A stretch of DNA of 64,000 nucleotides from Metabacillus litoralis. Lineage in GTDB: Bacteria > Bacillota > Bacilli > Bacillales > Bacillaceae. Both the position numbers and the translations under genes were made by a program. Below, one piece after another: positions 1 through 11,381 of this stretch. The notes under the pieces were generated by a model. The model saw nothing but the letters and a program-made list of their open reading frames with translations, did no database searches and had not been told where the DNA came from. Within the stretch, counting starts at the first letter, position 1; each line of letters starts with the position of its first letter. The stretch covers positions 4,534,501 to 4,598,500 of the forward strand of contig NZ_CP033043.1 of NCBI RefSeq assembly GCF_003667825.1, written 5' to 3'.

Positions 1-248
1 ACACCTGCCATCAAATGAGATACTCCCTTTATGTCAATTCCCATTGATAGCAAAATAGAAAAAGCAGCACCAAAAGCCATAAACGCCCCGGCTTGTAGAG
101 ATAATATAAATTGGGAGCTCGTTTTTCTATTAAGGTGGTCTCGTCCCTTTTGACTAAAATTATGTACAATTTGAGCTGGGTTAAAGTATTGTCGTGATGG
201 CTCGTGGAACGCTTCATTCTCTTGTTTCTTAGTGTTGTTTTCAATCAT
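1..248 (-). CDS. Formate/nitrite transporter (FNT) family protein, N-terminal part
   Basis: The gene is cut by the left edge of the window, so only about 82 N-terminal residues are visible. Reading the minus strand from an ATG at 248, with the ribosome binding site AAAGGGGCG just upstream, gives a hydrophilic start (MIENNTKKQENEAFHEPS) followed by a first membrane helix containing QAGAFMAFGAAFSILLSMG. That Gly/Ala-rich helix after a Gln is typical of FocA/NirC-type FNT channels, which are pentameric and carry formate, nitrite or related small anions across the cytoplasmic membrane. The longer open frame at 29..244 in another register is a shadow of this gene. The substrate cannot be judged from this fragment. 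Confidence 0.75.
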   Translation of the reverse strand, partial: MIENNTKKQENEAFHEPSRQYFNPAQIVHNFSQKGRDHLNRKTSSQFILSLQAGAFMAFGAAFSILLSMGIDIKGVSHLMAG

Positions 249-443
249 ATTTTGTCGCCCCTTTGTCAAAGGTTGTTTCTACCTTATACCCGTTTGGGCG
301 TTATTTTAACGTAATTTTTGTTTTGTGTAATGAAGTTGAAATATAAAATCATCTAGCTTCTATTTAAAAATGGTAAGAAAAAAGGTATACAAACGAATTG
401 ATTATCATACCAAACAATGTCCTAATTGCAGGACATCTGTTTT

Positions 444-474
444 TAAATAGGGACAGTGTACCTGTCCCTATTTA
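444..474. repeat. Perfect hairpin repeat (GGGACAG/CTGTCCC type)
   Basis: Two 13-base arms, TAAATAGGGACAG (444-456) and its exact reverse complement (462-474), flank a 5-base loop. It lies in the 316-base gap between the divergently transcribed FNT gene and rsbQ. There is no T-run after it, so it is not a clear terminator. The CCTGTC core resembles the GTGGTGCCTGTCAC units at 23139 and 24715, suggesting a dispersed short palindromic repeat family. Apart from this, the gap holds only presumed promoters; a TATGAT at 523-528 could be the rsbQ -10 but has no good -35. Confidence 0.6.
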
Positions 475-564
475 CGTTCTAAAATATCAACCATTAAATC
501 CCAAACTTTATCATATGAATGTTATGATGGTAGTAGCGATTTTAATGTTAAGGAGATATTAATA

Positions 565-1380
565 ATGTCAACAGATGCTCTAACTCGAAACAATGTTACA
601 GTTAAAGGGAAAGGGACGAAGCGGGTGATTTTTGCACCTGGTTTTGGTTTTGATCAAAAAGTTTGGGAAGCTGTTTCTGAATCATTTGAAGACGAGTTTC
701 AAGTGATTTTATTTGATTATGTTGGCTTTGGAAATTCAGATCTATTGGCTTATACTCCTAAGAAATATAGTTCTATATATGGATATGTGGAAGATTTATT
801 GACCATATGTAATGATATGGATATAAGTAATGCCACCTTTGTGGGGCACTCAGTTGGTGGAATGATCGGTATGTTAGCATCTATTCAGCAGCCAGAGTTG
901 TTTTCGAACCTGATCATGATTGGGCCGTCACCCTCCTTCTTGAATGAAGCACCAGAGTACAATGGAGGGTTTGATAAAGAGGAGCTTGATTCTTTATTAA
1001 ATCTGTTGGTGAAAAATTACTTTGACTGGACTACAACCATTTCTGAATCGATTATGAATGGTTCTGAACAAACTGAAATGAAGATGGAGATAGAAGACCA
1101 CTTTCGTAAGAATCATCCTAATATTACATACCGCTTTGCTGAGGTTTGTTTTTTTACAGATTACCGAAAGCATTTACCAAACGTTTCGGTTCCAACTTAC
1201 ATTATACAAAGTGCAAACGATGTTTTTGTGCCCAAAGAAGTTACCGACTATATGAAAGAGCAGATTCCAGAATGTGCAGTTAGCTATTCGACAGCTATAG
1301 GTCATTGTCCGCATATTAGTCATCCGAAAGAAATTTCCCATTTAATCAAAAGTCATCTGAATACCTATGGTGTTATGTAA
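565..1380 (+). CDS. rsbQ: RsbQ-like alpha/beta hydrolase, sigma-B energy-stress regulator
   Basis: A 271-residue alpha/beta hydrolase. The nucleophile elbow GHSVGG puts the serine at residue 96, with Asp219 (SANDVF) and His247 (IGHCPH) completing the triad; as far as I recall these are the same numbers as in B. subtilis RsbQ. In that organism RsbQ is needed, with the phosphatase RsbP, to activate sigma-B when ATP or proton-motive force drops; it probably makes or hydrolyses a small hydrophobic ligand for the RsbP PAS domain. Here the stop codon overlaps the start of the rsbP homologue (TAATG), the B. subtilis order. The start has a good AAGGAG site. Homology also exists to strigolactone-receptor-like hydrolases, but the neighbour settles the call. 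Confidence 0.93.
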   Translation: MSTDALTRNNVTVKGKGTKRVIFAPGFGFDQKVWEAVSESFEDEFQVILFDYVGFGNSDLLAYTPKKYSSIYGYVEDLLTICNDMDISNATFVGHSVGGMIGMLASIQQPELFSNLIMIGPSPSFLNEAPEYNGGFDKEELDSLLNLLVKNYFDWTTTISESIMNGSEQTEMKMEIEDHFRKNHPNITYRFAEVCFFTDYRKHLPNVSVPTYIIQSANDVFVPKEVTDYMKEQIPECAVSYSTAIGHCPHISHPKEISHLIKSHLNTYGVM

Positions 1381-2579
1381 TGGAAACGAATGTAAATAAC
1401 ATACCAGGCGGGTATTTGACTCTTTCACCTAATTTCAAAATTTTGTCAGTTAATCAAACATTACTGCAATTCATTCACTATGATAGTGAACAATTGATTG
1501 GAAAGAGTATTCGCTCCATCCTTTCAAAATCCGCACAAGCATTCTTTCAATTTGCTTTTTACCCGCTTATTATCCAGAATAAACGAGTAAATGAAATGTT
1601 TTTAGAGTTGATGTCTCATACCGGTGAAGAAATACCATTCCTTATGTATGCCACCAAAGAGAATGGAATCATCACATGTATGTTTGTGCCTAACAAGAAA
1701 AGAAATGAATACGAAAATCAATTACTGGAAGCAAAGAGGATTGCTGAGGAAAGATTAGTAGAAAAAGAGAAGATGAATGCTGATTTAAAGAAAGTCTTGC
1801 TAAAACTAGAAGAGAAACAAAATGAAATAATAATGATGAGTAAAGAAAATGATAAATATAAAATAGATACCCAAAGTGAGCTAAAGTTAGCCAAAAAAAT
1901 ACAGGAGACTACTTTAACGGAAGCGATAAATAACAAAGATCTTCAAATTGAATCCTATTATCGCGCTTCTAATGAATTGTCTGGTGACATATATGGATTT
2001 CATCAAATAAATGAAGATCAATATGGAATTATCTTGTTGGATGTAATGGGTCATGGCATATCTTCATCTCTCATTACGATGTCACTTGTTACTCTGTTTC
2101 AACAACTAATATCAAAAGGATTACCACCAGAACAAATCATGAAAGCATTGGATGATAAAATGCACAGTTTGTTTGAGAATGAAGAGGAAGCCTGGCATTA
2201 TTGTACTGCTGTATACATTTTCGTTGATATAAAGAAACAAACCATAGAATACATAAATGCTGGCCATCCACCTGCGATTTACCTTGATTCTAAAGGAGTA
2301 CAAAGAGAACTGAAAACACAGGGACCACCAATTGGAACGTTCAAGGATATCCAATTTAAAAACTCTGTTTTTTCATATACAAAAGGTGCAAGAATCCTTC
2401 TGTATACGGATGGGGTTTCTGAGCCTCTTGAACAGGATCGTTTAAGCTTACTGTTACAACAACATGCCTCTGCTCCTTTACATGTCTTTAAAGAAGAATT
2501 ATTAAAAACACTCCAAGATGAAGGAAACGATTATGAAAAAAGTGATGATCAATGTTTCATCTTAATTGATCTAAAATAA
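1380..2579 (+). CDS. rsbP: RsbP-like PAS/PP2C phosphatase of the sigma-B pathway
   Basis: A 399-residue protein: an N-terminal PAS domain (about residues 8-110), a charged coiled coil (about 115-165) and a C-terminal PP2C/SpoIIE-type phosphatase domain. Metal-binding acidic motifs are visible in LLDVMGHGISSS, the YTDGVSE region and the terminal DDQC. In B. subtilis RsbP dephosphorylates the anti-anti-sigma factor RsbV, which then frees sigma-B from RsbW. The gene starts inside the rsbQ stop codon with no strong binding site of its own, so translation is probably coupled. The rsbVW-sigB operon is not in this window. Length is close to the roughly 400 residues of the family. Confidence 0.92.
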   Translation: METNVNNIPGGYLTLSPNFKILSVNQTLLQFIHYDSEQLIGKSIRSILSKSAQAFFQFAFYPLIIQNKRVNEMFLELMSHTGEEIPFLMYATKENGIITCMFVPNKKRNEYENQLLEAKRIAEERLVEKEKMNADLKKVLLKLEEKQNEIIMMSKENDKYKIDTQSELKLAKKIQETTLTEAINNKDLQIESYYRASNELSGDIYGFHQINEDQYGIILLDVMGHGISSSLITMSLVTLFQQLISKGLPPEQIMKALDDKMHSLFENEEEAWHYCTAVYIFVDIKKQTIEYINAGHPPAIYLDSKGVQRELKTQGPPIGTFKDIQFKNSVFSYTKGARILLYTDGVSEPLEQDRLSLLLQQHASAPLHVFKEELLKTLQDEGNDYEKSDDQCFILIDLK

Positions 2580-2626
2580 AAAGCACTCAAAAATCCATTG
2601 AAGCGGAATTTTGAGTGCTTTTTTTA
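2578..2626. terminator. Bidirectional terminator between rsbP and katG
   Basis: Arms GCACTCAAAA (2583-2592) and TTTTGAGTGC (2609-2618) are followed by a T-run on the plus strand and preceded by an A-run, so the hairpin can end both converging transcripts. Confidence 0.85.
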
Positions 2627-2657
2627 TATAAAACTACTATAGGGTTCTTAACAATGT

Positions 2658-4874
<2,217 letters not shown>

Positions 4875-4892
4875 TTAATCATTTATACTAAA

Positions 4893-4924
4893 TTATAATA
4901 ATTCTTACATTATCATTATAATAA
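4893..4924. promoter_or_regulatory. Two tandem PerR-like operator boxes upstream of katG
   Basis: TTATAATAATTCTTA (4893-4907) and TTATCATTATAATAA (4910-4924) each match 13 of the 14 or 15 positions of the Per box TTATAATnATTATAA apart from two mismatches. They are centred 17 bases apart. The rest of the 4839-5125 gap shows nothing I can name. Confidence 0.6.
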
Positions 4925-5125
4925 CATATTCTAAAAAATGAAAGAAATAAATTTCTAGAATACAAATTTTTTTAGACAAGCCCTGTTTCAATGGGATTTT
5001 TTGAAGAGAATAGTAGAGATGCACCAATTCATAATATATGTTTCTATTTAAATAAAAGAAGTCTGACCTCACTGAAAAGAAAAATAAATAATTGAGAATA
5101 TAGAGGGGGGATGGGAGAAATAACT

Positions 5126-5154
5126 ATGGGGCTTCTAGTTACTAGAAGCCCCAT
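5126..5154. terminator. Hairpin terminator after the anti-sigma gene
   Basis: ATGGGGCTTCTAGT (5126-5139) pairs perfectly with ACTAGAAGCCCCAT (5141-5154), directly after the stop of the minus-strand gene. The T-run is weak, but stem strength and position support a terminator. Confidence 0.65.
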
Positions 5155-5162
5155 TTCCTATA

Positions 5163-5924
5163 TTAATTTTCTACATACTGTTTAGCGAACGAAATAAGGT
5201 CTTTTTCTCCTAGTGTTCCGTAGAAAACTAAGTGGATGACTTGTTTATTTGCTGTCATATATTCTACATGGAGTTTGCGGTATCCTTTGATGCTGCTTTC
5301 GCCGAGTGTAATAAAGCCAATTGCATGATCTGATAGTGAAACTTGTTTGTAACCAAAGTAATGACTTTCAATATCGTTTGATTCCCCTCTAGCCGCTGCT
5401 GTCTTGATGGAATCATAATATTGGGCTACATACACATTGTGACTTCTTTTCTCATAAACATCCCACATAATAAATGTAGCTGGATAATATCCTTCTGGTG
5501 GCTGATCCGTTGAAACCCCTATTGAGTTTTTAAGCGGTAGTAGCTCTTTGGCTGGCCGAAGAATTTGGTAATCTGCAACTGAGTAGGCTTCTGTTAAGTT
5601 GTATGTTTTTTTACCCTGTTCAAGTGATTGTTGTAATATTTCAGGTGGTGTCAGTACGTTTTCTCTAATTTGACCGATTTCGTAAGTCTGATATGTCATC
5701 CCTTCGTTCCATGAGAAAAAACCTGACATTTTTGCGCTTGTAATACCTCCTGCAAAGAAAAGGACAAGAACTGCCGAAGCAACTGATAACTGAATTTTAT
5801 TCAACCTCCACCATCTCTTAGGTGCTACTTTGCTGAATATCCGTTCTTCTAGATGCTCTGGAGGAGTACTATGCAATTTAACGTGATTCATAGCATTAAG
5901 TAATTCTTTTTCGGTAGATTTCAT
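5163..5924 (-). CDS. Membrane-bound anti-sigma factor of the adjacent ECF sigma factor
   Basis: About 253 residues. A short cytoplasmic part (about residues 1-45) precedes one membrane helix (IQLSVASAVLVLFFAGGI), and the remaining 180 residues would be outside the cell. This is the standard plan of anti-sigma factors cotranscribed with ECF sigma factors: the inside segment holds the sigma factor and the outside segment senses a signal. No HxxxCxxC zinc motif is present. I chose the ATG at 5924 (MKSTEKELLNAMNH) because AAAGGAAAGTG sits about 10 bases upstream; a longer frame begins at 5954. It overlaps the sigma gene by 29 bases, suggesting translational coupling. The signal sensed is unknown. 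Confidence 0.75.
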   Translation of the reverse strand: MKSTEKELLNAMNHVKLHSTPPEHLEERIFSKVAPKRWWRLNKIQLSVASAVLVLFFAGGITSAKMSGFFSWNEGMTYQTYEIGQIRENVLTPPEILQQSLEQGKKTYNLTEAYSVADYQILRPAKELLPLKNSIGVSTDQPPEGYYPATFIMWDVYEKRSHNVYVAQYYDSIKTAAARGESNDIESHYFGYKQVSLSDHAIGFITLGESSIKGYRKLHVEYMTANKQVIHLVFYGTLGEKDLISFAKQYVEN

Positions 5925-6468
5925 ATCCGTCACTTTCCTTTCTACTATTTTCACTTTCTATTAACACACGCAATTTTTTTAATCCTAAATGAATGCGAGA
6001 TTTCACAGTACCTACAGGAATCTTGAGGATAATGGCTATTTCTTCTTGTGTTAAATCCTGATAATATTTTAAAACTAAAACCGATTTTAATTTGTGTGGT
6101 AACTTTTCTAGAAAATACAAAGAATCCAGCGAGTGTTCATCGTAGTTTTCCTCAACCTTTATTGAGTCTACATGATATTGTTCTTCTACTTCGTTTTTAA
6201 AAAGGCGCATCCATTTTTGCTTTCTTAAAATATTATTGGCAACATTTATAACAATTCGATACATCCAAGTGTCAAAGGCAAACTCTTCTTTATATAAATG
6301 ATGTTTAGAAAAGATGCGTATAAAAGCTTCTTGAGTGATATCTTCTGCTAGACTGTGGTTATTTGTATAAATAAGTGCAATATCATATACTTTCTTTTTA
6401 TAAAGATTATAGATTTTATGAAAAGCTAGTTGATCTCCTTCTCTAAAATTTTGATATAAATTTTCCAT
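5896..6468 (-). CDS. ECF-type RNA polymerase sigma factor
   Basis: A 190-residue sigma-70 family protein with only regions 2 and 4. Region 2 contains NHSLAEDITQEAFIRIF and the -10-recognising FDTWMYRIVINVANNILRK. Region 4 has the helix-turn-helix LTQEEIAIILKIPVGTVKSR. The start is the ATG at 6468: AGGAGG lies 8 bases upstream, whereas the in-frame GTG at 6477 overlaps that site and so cannot be used. The next gene is its probable anti-sigma factor. A GGAAC word upstream (minus strand, near 6560) could be part of an autoregulated ECF -35 element, but I cannot find a convincing -10. Confidence 0.93.
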   Translation of the reverse strand: MENLYQNFREGDQLAFHKIYNLYKKKVYDIALIYTNNHSLAEDITQEAFIRIFSKHHLYKEEFAFDTWMYRIVINVANNILRKQKWMRLFKNEVEEQYHVDSIKVEENYDEHSLDSLYFLEKLPHKLKSVLVLKYYQDLTQEEIAIILKIPVGTVKSRIHLGLKKLRVLIESENSRKESDGYEIYRKRIT

Positions 6469-6721
6469 CTCACTCACCTCCTATAAGTAATACACCCTGA
6501 TCAATCAAATTCGTTCACTAATTTTAAAATAAATGATGAGTTAAGCATGATATACGTTCCTATTGGTCTCACACTAGTTGAGGTAATTATATAACAAATC
6601 CTGCCAATTTCTTGATAAAGGATAAAAGTGAATGGAAGGATTTTTAATATAGCCTTCTAATATGGTATAAATAAGGGTAACAAAAATAACAGATATTATA
6701 TTGAAAATAGGAGCATACATA

Positions 6722-7213
6722 ATGGATAATAACGATATTTTGATTCGACTAAGATATGCATTGGAAATTAAAAATAAAGAAATGGCAGAGATATTTAAAC
6801 TTGGTGGTGTAGAGTTATCAGTACCAGAAGTGATAAAAGTTTTGACAAAGTCTAGCGAAGAAGAAGAAAATGAGGATCAGATAAAATGTACTAACAGTAT
6901 GTTAGATTCTTTTTTGAATGGTTTAATTATCTCTAAGAGAGGAAGACAGGAACCTAAACCAGGACAGAGCTCAGTAGATTTACCCTCAAATAAAATCGAA
7001 AACGTTAATAATCTGCTTTTAAAGAAAGTGAAAATCGCCATGTCATTAACGACAGAGGATATGCTTGATATATTCGAGCATGCGGGAATTATGGTAACAA
7101 AAGCAGAGCTTGGAGCGCTATTACGAAAAGAAGGACATAAGAATTATAAGGAATGTGGAGATAAATTCGCCAGAAACTTCTTGAAGGGGTTAGCCTTTAA
7201 ATACAGAGAATAA
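6722..7213 (+). CDS. DUF1456 (YehS-like) protein
   Basis: A 163-residue soluble protein made of two copies of the DUF1456 helical repeat, at about residues 1-65 (NNDILIRLRYALEIKNKEMA) and 98-160 (LLLKKVKIAMSLTTEDMLDI). E. coli YehS has the same architecture; its function is not known. The start is the ATG at 6722, with AGGAG 8 bases upstream; a longer frame from a TTG at 6701 would run through that binding site. The next gene begins 10 bases after the stop, so the two are likely cotranscribed. The domain call is by recognition of the repeat pattern. Confidence 0.8.
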   Translation: MDNNDILIRLRYALEIKNKEMAEIFKLGGVELSVPEVIKVLTKSSEEEENEDQIKCTNSMLDSFLNGLIISKRGRQEPKPGQSSVDLPSNKIENVNNLLLKKVKIAMSLTTEDMLDIFEHAGIMVTKAELGALLRKEGHKNYKECGDKFARNFLKGLAFKYRE

Positions 7214-7223
7214 TGGTGATAGC

Positions 7224-7931
7224 ATGAAACATACATACTTAGGTAAGACAATCTATTTTGAGATTTCATACAAAAATCGGGCTTCATTAGGAATTTCTAT
7301 TGATGGTTCTGGAAATATTGAGGTACTGGCTCCGAAAAAAACACCTGACGAGAAGGTGTATCAGGCATTAGAAGATAAGTGGGATCTTATTCAAGAAAAG
7401 GTTCAGGAAATGAACGACCGGTTGAAGGGACCACAGAATAAGGTTTATGAGAATGGAGAAAGCTTTCTTTATTTAGGAGAAACGTATCCAATAGAGATCG
7501 TACAGGATAAAAATCTAGCGCAAGATTCTGTGGTTTTTGATAAAGAAAAGTTGATCATCTATGTAAAGCAACATGATGCTGAAAAAAATAAACAGGTATT
7601 AAAAAGATTTTACTATCAACAGTGTAAACAATTAGTGGAGCAAAGTGTTTCTTTCAATCAACGCTACTTTAAAACCAAGCCACGCTCTATCCGTATTACG
7701 GACAGTAAAACAACGTGGGGAACCTGTGATAGCAAACATCAATTAACCTTTAATTGGAGACTCGCTATGGCGCCGCGTGAAGTAATTAACTATGTAGTTG
7801 TTCACGAAATGTGTCACATGGTTCACCTAAATCACGATCGTTCCTTTTGGCGGCTTGTAGGAAAGATTGAACCTGATTTTAAAGAAAAGGAACGTTGGTT
7901 GGCTTCAACTAATTGGAAAATGACTGTTTAA
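7224..7931 (+). CDS. YgjP-like M48-type zinc metallopeptidase
   Basis: A 235-residue protein of the YgjP/DUF45 family. The zinc motif HEMCHMVHLNHDRSFW, at about residues 191-206, has the HExxH core with the downstream His-Asp typical of this group. The preceding SIRITDSKTTWGTCDS is the other conserved block. Members are usually annotated as M48-family peptidases, and some sit beside restriction systems, but their substrates are largely unknown. The protein has no signal peptide and is probably cytoplasmic. GGTGA precedes the ATG. It follows the DUF1456 gene by 10 bases and is followed by a terminator. Confidence 0.88.
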   Translation: MKHTYLGKTIYFEISYKNRASLGISIDGSGNIEVLAPKKTPDEKVYQALEDKWDLIQEKVQEMNDRLKGPQNKVYENGESFLYLGETYPIEIVQDKNLAQDSVVFDKEKLIIYVKQHDAEKNKQVLKRFYYQQCKQLVEQSVSFNQRYFKTKPRSIRITDSKTTWGTCDSKHQLTFNWRLAMAPREVINYVVVHEMCHMVHLNHDRSFWRLVGKIEPDFKEKERWLASTNWKMTV

Positions 7932-7943
7932 AAAGGATAATGT

Positions 7944-7980
7944 AAAAGGCTAAATTCATACAGGATTTAAGCCTTTTTTT
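7944..7980 (+). terminator. Terminator after the metallopeptidase gene
   Basis: AAAAGGCT-AAAT pairs with ATTTAAGCCTTTT with one bulge, followed by seven T residues. Confidence 0.75.
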
Positions 7981-8122
7981 ATTCCTATTTAGTGATATAG
8001 GGGTTTCAGTTTCAGAGAATTTTAACAACGAATAAATCGTAAGAACAGGAAGAGCACTACATTTTGTGTTAAACTATAAAGGTTGATCATTATTTGTCGA
8101 TGAGTGTAGAAGTTTCTAAAAT

Positions 8123-8148
8123 GTTTTGGGTAGCTATGAAAAGGGTAT
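8123..8148 (+). promoter_or_regulatory. Sigma-B-type promoter upstream of opuD
   Basis: GTTTTG (8123-8128), a 14-base spacer and GGGTAT (8143-8148) match the sigma-B consensus GTTTAA-N12-15-GGGTAT well. It would give a leader of about 155 bases before the transporter start. The rest of the 7981-8312 gap shows no other recognisable element. Confidence 0.6.
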
Positions 8149-8312
8149 ATAAACATTACTTTTCTACTATAGGGTGTTTAAATAAATGAAGGAATTTTCA
8201 ACGTTCAGACTGACAAATAAGAAAAGAAAATATTCTAAGAGCATCATAGGTAGAATATGAGTTTAATAGGATTTTTCTTGGATTTTAAATTGAATAAAGA
8301 AAGGAACATTCG

Positions 8313-9833
8313 ATGAAGAAAATATCAAACGTGTTTTGGATTACTGTGGCCATTGTCTTAGCAGCAGTAATATTTGGTGTTTCAGCACCAGAAAGTTTTG
8401 AACAGGCTACAGGCAATCTACAGGCATTTTTTACAACAGCCTTTGGATGGTATTATCTAATATTGGTAACGGTTATTGTGATTTTTTGTGTTTTTCTTAT
8501 TTTTAGTCCTGTTGGAGCAATTAAATTGGGTAAACCAGATGAAAAGCCCGAGTTTTCAAAAGGATCATGGTTTGCCATGTTATTTAGTGCAGGTATGGGT
8601 ATCGGTCTTGTATTCTGGGGAGCTGCAGAACCTCTTTCTCACTTTATAAATCCTCCTCTTGCAGATGGTGGAACAGCAGAAGCGCATAAAGAGGCAATGA
8701 GATACACTTTTTTTCATTGGGGTATCCATGCTTGGGCAATATACGCCATAGTGGCCCTAGCGCTAGCCTATTTTCAATTTCGCAAGGATGAGCCAGGTCT
8801 TATCTCAGCCACGTTAAAACCTGTATTAGGCAAAAGAATGGAAGGCTCTTTAGGAACAGTTGTTGATGTGCTTGCAGTTTTCGCTACAGTTATAGGGGTT
8901 GCAACAACTCTAGGATTTGGGGCAGCACAAATTAATGGCGGATTATCTCTTTTATTGGGAATACCTAATAATTTCACTGTTCAGTTTTTAATTATTCTTG
9001 CTGTTACAGTACTTTTTATGATTTCAGCATGGTCTGGGTTAGGAAAAGGAATAAAATATTTAAGTAACACAAACATGGTTTTAGCCATTGCATTATTTAT
9101 ATTAATGTTCATAGCAGGACCAACAATTCTGATATTAAATATTTTCACTGATACAATTGGTGGATATATACAAAATATTGTTTCTATGAGTTTTCGAATC
9201 GCTCCACTTAATGAAGAACATCGCTCTTGGATTAATGGTTGGACTATTTTCTATTGGGCTTGGTGGATTTCCTGGTCTCCTTTCGTTGGGATCTTTATTG
9301 CTCGTGTATCAAGGGGTAGAACGATTCGAGAATTTATAATTGGTGTTTTACTACTGCCAGCACTCGTAAGCTTTTTATGGTTTGCTGTATTCGGTAGCTC
9401 CGCGATTGAAATTCAAAATGCCGGAAATGTAGACTTAACAAGTTTTGCAACAGAGGAAGTCTTATTTGCGATATTTAATGAAATGCAATGGTCAACACTT
9501 CTCTCAATCGTAGCAATAACACTTATTTGCACATTCTTTATTACATCTGCGGATTCAGCTACATTTGTACTAGGGATGCAAACAACATATGGCTCGCTTA
9601 CACCTCCTAATTCCGTGAAACTAACGTGGGGAGTTGCACAGTCTGCTGTAGCTTTGATTCTTTTGTATAGCGGAGGACTACAGGCTCTACAAAATTCATT
9701 AATTGCCGCAGCGTTCCCATTTTCAATTATTATTGTTTTAATGATGGTATCTCTGTACCGTTCATTATCAAAAGAAAAAAAGGAACTTGGACTATATTTC
9801 AAGCAAAAGCCAATTAAGAGTAAAAAACTTTAA
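8313..9833 (+). CDS. opuD: BCCT-family glycine betaine transporter (OpuD-like)
   Basis: A 506-residue secondary transporter with about 12 membrane helices. It shares long stretches with B. subtilis OpuD, including [19 protein letters not shown], the Gly-rich betaine and sodium site, and the Trp-rich helix [20 protein letters not shown] that forms the aromatic box around the trimethylammonium group. OpuD imports glycine betaine with sodium for osmoprotection. The protein ends in a charged cytoplasmic tail, as expected for osmosensing members. AAAGGAAC lies upstream of the ATG. The gene is single and bounded by terminators. The sigma-B-type promoter upstream links it to general stress. Choline or another betaine cannot be excluded as substrate. 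Confidence 0.93.
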   Translation: MKKISNVFWITVAIVLAAVIFGVSAPESFEQATGNLQAFFTTAFGWYYLILVTVIVIFCVFLIFSPVGAIKLGKPDEKPEFSKGSWFAMLFSAGMGIGLVFWGAAEPLSHFINPPLADGGTAEAHKEAMRYTFFHWGIHAWAIYAIVALALAYFQFRKDEPGLISATLKPVLGKRMEGSLGTVVDVLAVFATVIGVATTLGFGAAQINGGLSLLLGIPNNFTVQFLIILAVTVLFMISAWSGLGKGIKYLSNTNMVLAIALFILMFIAGPTILILNIFTDTIGGYIQNIVSMSFRIAPLNEEHRSWINGWTIFYWAWWISWSPFVGIFIARVSRGRTIREFIIGVLLLPALVSFLWFAVFGSSAIEIQNAGNVDLTSFATEEVLFAIFNEMQWSTLLSIVAITLICTFFITSADSATFVLGMQTTYGSLTPPNSVKLTWGVAQSAVALILLYSGGLQALQNSLIAAAFPFSIIIVLMMVSLYRSLSKEKKELGLYFKQKPIKSKKL

Positions 9834-9836
9834 TAG

Positions 9837-9877
9837 ATAGAAAGGGTGCAGTTCATGATGAACTGCACCCTTTCTAT
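9837..9877. terminator. Bidirectional terminator between opuD and the peptide transporter
   Basis: AAAGGGTGCAGTTCAT (9841-9856) is followed after one base by its exact complement (9858-9873), and the stem continues outward through ATAG/CTAT. A strong hairpin between converging genes. Confidence 0.85.
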
Positions 9878-9887
9878 TTAGTGATTG

Positions 9888-11381
9888 TTATCGTACACCC
9901 TTCATAAAGACCTGGATCTTTGGTGAGAGGAGGAAAAGAATGATCGCAAGAAGGATTGCTACTCCACCTATCGTACCAAAGTAAAGATTCTCAGTTTCTG
10001 GAGTATAGAATCCAACAATTTGTGCATTAATAGCTTGAGCAGCTGCACTAGATAAGAACCATAAACTCATTGTCTGTGCTGAAAATGCATTAGGTGCTAA
10101 CTTAGTCGTTGCTGATAATCCTACAGGTGATAAGCATAGCTCACCGAGGACAACGATGAAATAGCTTAGAACGAGCCATAAAGGACTAACTAATGCTTCT
10201 TCGCCAGATAGGTAACCTGGTACTAGAATGACAATAAAGGATAAGCCTGCAAACAGTAACCCAAGTGAAAACTTTTGAGGAACAGAAGGCTGGCGGTCTC
10301 CAAGCTTAACCCAAAGACCAGCAAACACTGGCGCCAAGATGATAATAAACAATGGGTTTAATGATTGAAACCATGCAGGAGAAATCGTGAATCCTAAAAA
10401 CTCTAAATTAGTCCGTTTATCTGCATAATGAGCAAGGATAGTAGATCCTTGTTCCTGAATAGCCCAGAACATAACAGCAGCAATAAATAATGGAATATAA
10501 GCGATAATTCTAGATCGCTCAGTTTCCGTTGTTTTCGGGCTACGGTACATAATAATGAAATAAATCGTAGGAATTAGAATTCCTAAAATACCTATGAGTG
10601 CAATAAATGTCTCGATAGTAAGGATCCCCATTGAGATCGTCACACCAATTAAAATCGCTAATACAACTGCACTTAAGCCTATTGTAGAAAAGACTTTCTT
10701 CTTTTCAGAAGCCGATAACGGGTTTGGAACAACTGTCCCAGCAAGACCTAAGTTTTTCTTTTTTGTAAAAATAAAAACTAATAATCCGAAGAACATCCCA
10801 ATAGCAGCAATACTAAAACCTAAGTGAAAGTTATGTTTTAATCCAACTTCTCCAACAATTAGTGGAGATAGAAAAGCTCCAAAGTTAATACCCATGTAAA
10901 AAATACTAAAACCTGCATCACGGCGATGATCACTTTCGCTGTAAATATCACCAACAACGCTTGATACATTTGGCTTTAGCAACCCTGTACCAATTACGAT
11001 TAACACCATGGAAACAAAGAACATCGACACACTACCAGGTATTGCTAAGGCAATATGACCAAGCATAATAAATATGCCGCCATAAAAAATAGACTTAGAT
11101 GTTCCAAATATCCTGTCAGCAAGCCAACCACCAATAATTCCTGACATATAAACAAGTGCTCCGTAAATAGACATAATCGCCAAAGCGGTGTTTTCGTCCA
11201 GTCCTAATCCGCCTTTAGAGACTTCATAGTACATATAGTAAACGAGAATAGCACGCATTCCATAATAGGAAAAACGTTCCCAAAACTCTGTGAAGAAAAG
11301 AGTAAACAAGCCTTTAGGGTGTCCAAAGAAACCCTTTTGGGGTACGCTTGCCACAATTTTCTGTTTATTTAAATCTGACAT
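9888..11381 (-). CDS. POT/PTR family di- and tripeptide:proton symporter
   Basis: A 497-residue membrane protein with about 14 predicted helices. The POT signature is clear near the N-terminus: FFTEFWERFSYYGMRAILVYY contains the ExxERFxYYG motif that couples proton binding to peptide transport. The second family block is GAFLSPLIVGEVG with FYMGINFGA before it. It resembles DtpT of lactic bacteria and YclF of B. subtilis. The start ATG has TAAGGAGG 8 bases upstream. It stands alone, convergent with opuD and divergent from the beta-galactosidase gene. Exact peptide preference cannot be read from sequence. Confidence 0.93.
   Translation of the reverse strand: MSDLNKQKIVASVPQKGFFGHPKGLFTLFFTEFWERFSYYGMRAILVYYMYYEVSKGGLGLDENTALAIMSIYGALVYMSGIIGGWLADRIFGTSKSIFYGGIFIMLGHIALAIPGSVSMFFVSMVLIVIGTGLLKPNVSSVVGDIYSESDHRRDAGFSIFYMGINFGAFLSPLIVGEVGLKHNFHLGFSIAAIGMFFGLLVFIFTKKKNLGLAGTVVPNPLSASEKKKVFSTIGLSAVVLAILIGVTISMGILTIETFIALIGILGILIPTIYFIIMYRSPKTTETERSRIIAYIPLFIAAVMFWAIQEQGSTILAHYADKRTNLEFLGFTISPAWFQSLNPLFIIILAPVFAGLWVKLGDRQPSVPQKFSLGLLFAGLSFIVILVPGYLSGEEALVSPLWLVLSYFIVVLGELCLSPVGLSATTKLAPNAFSAQTMSLWFLSSAAAQAINAQIVGFYTPETENLYFGTIGGVAILLAIILFLLSPKIQVFMKGVR

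Noticed and set aside
6469..6477. GTG start for the ECF sigma factor
   Set aside because: It overlaps the AGGAGG site itself; the ATG at 6468 is correctly spaced.
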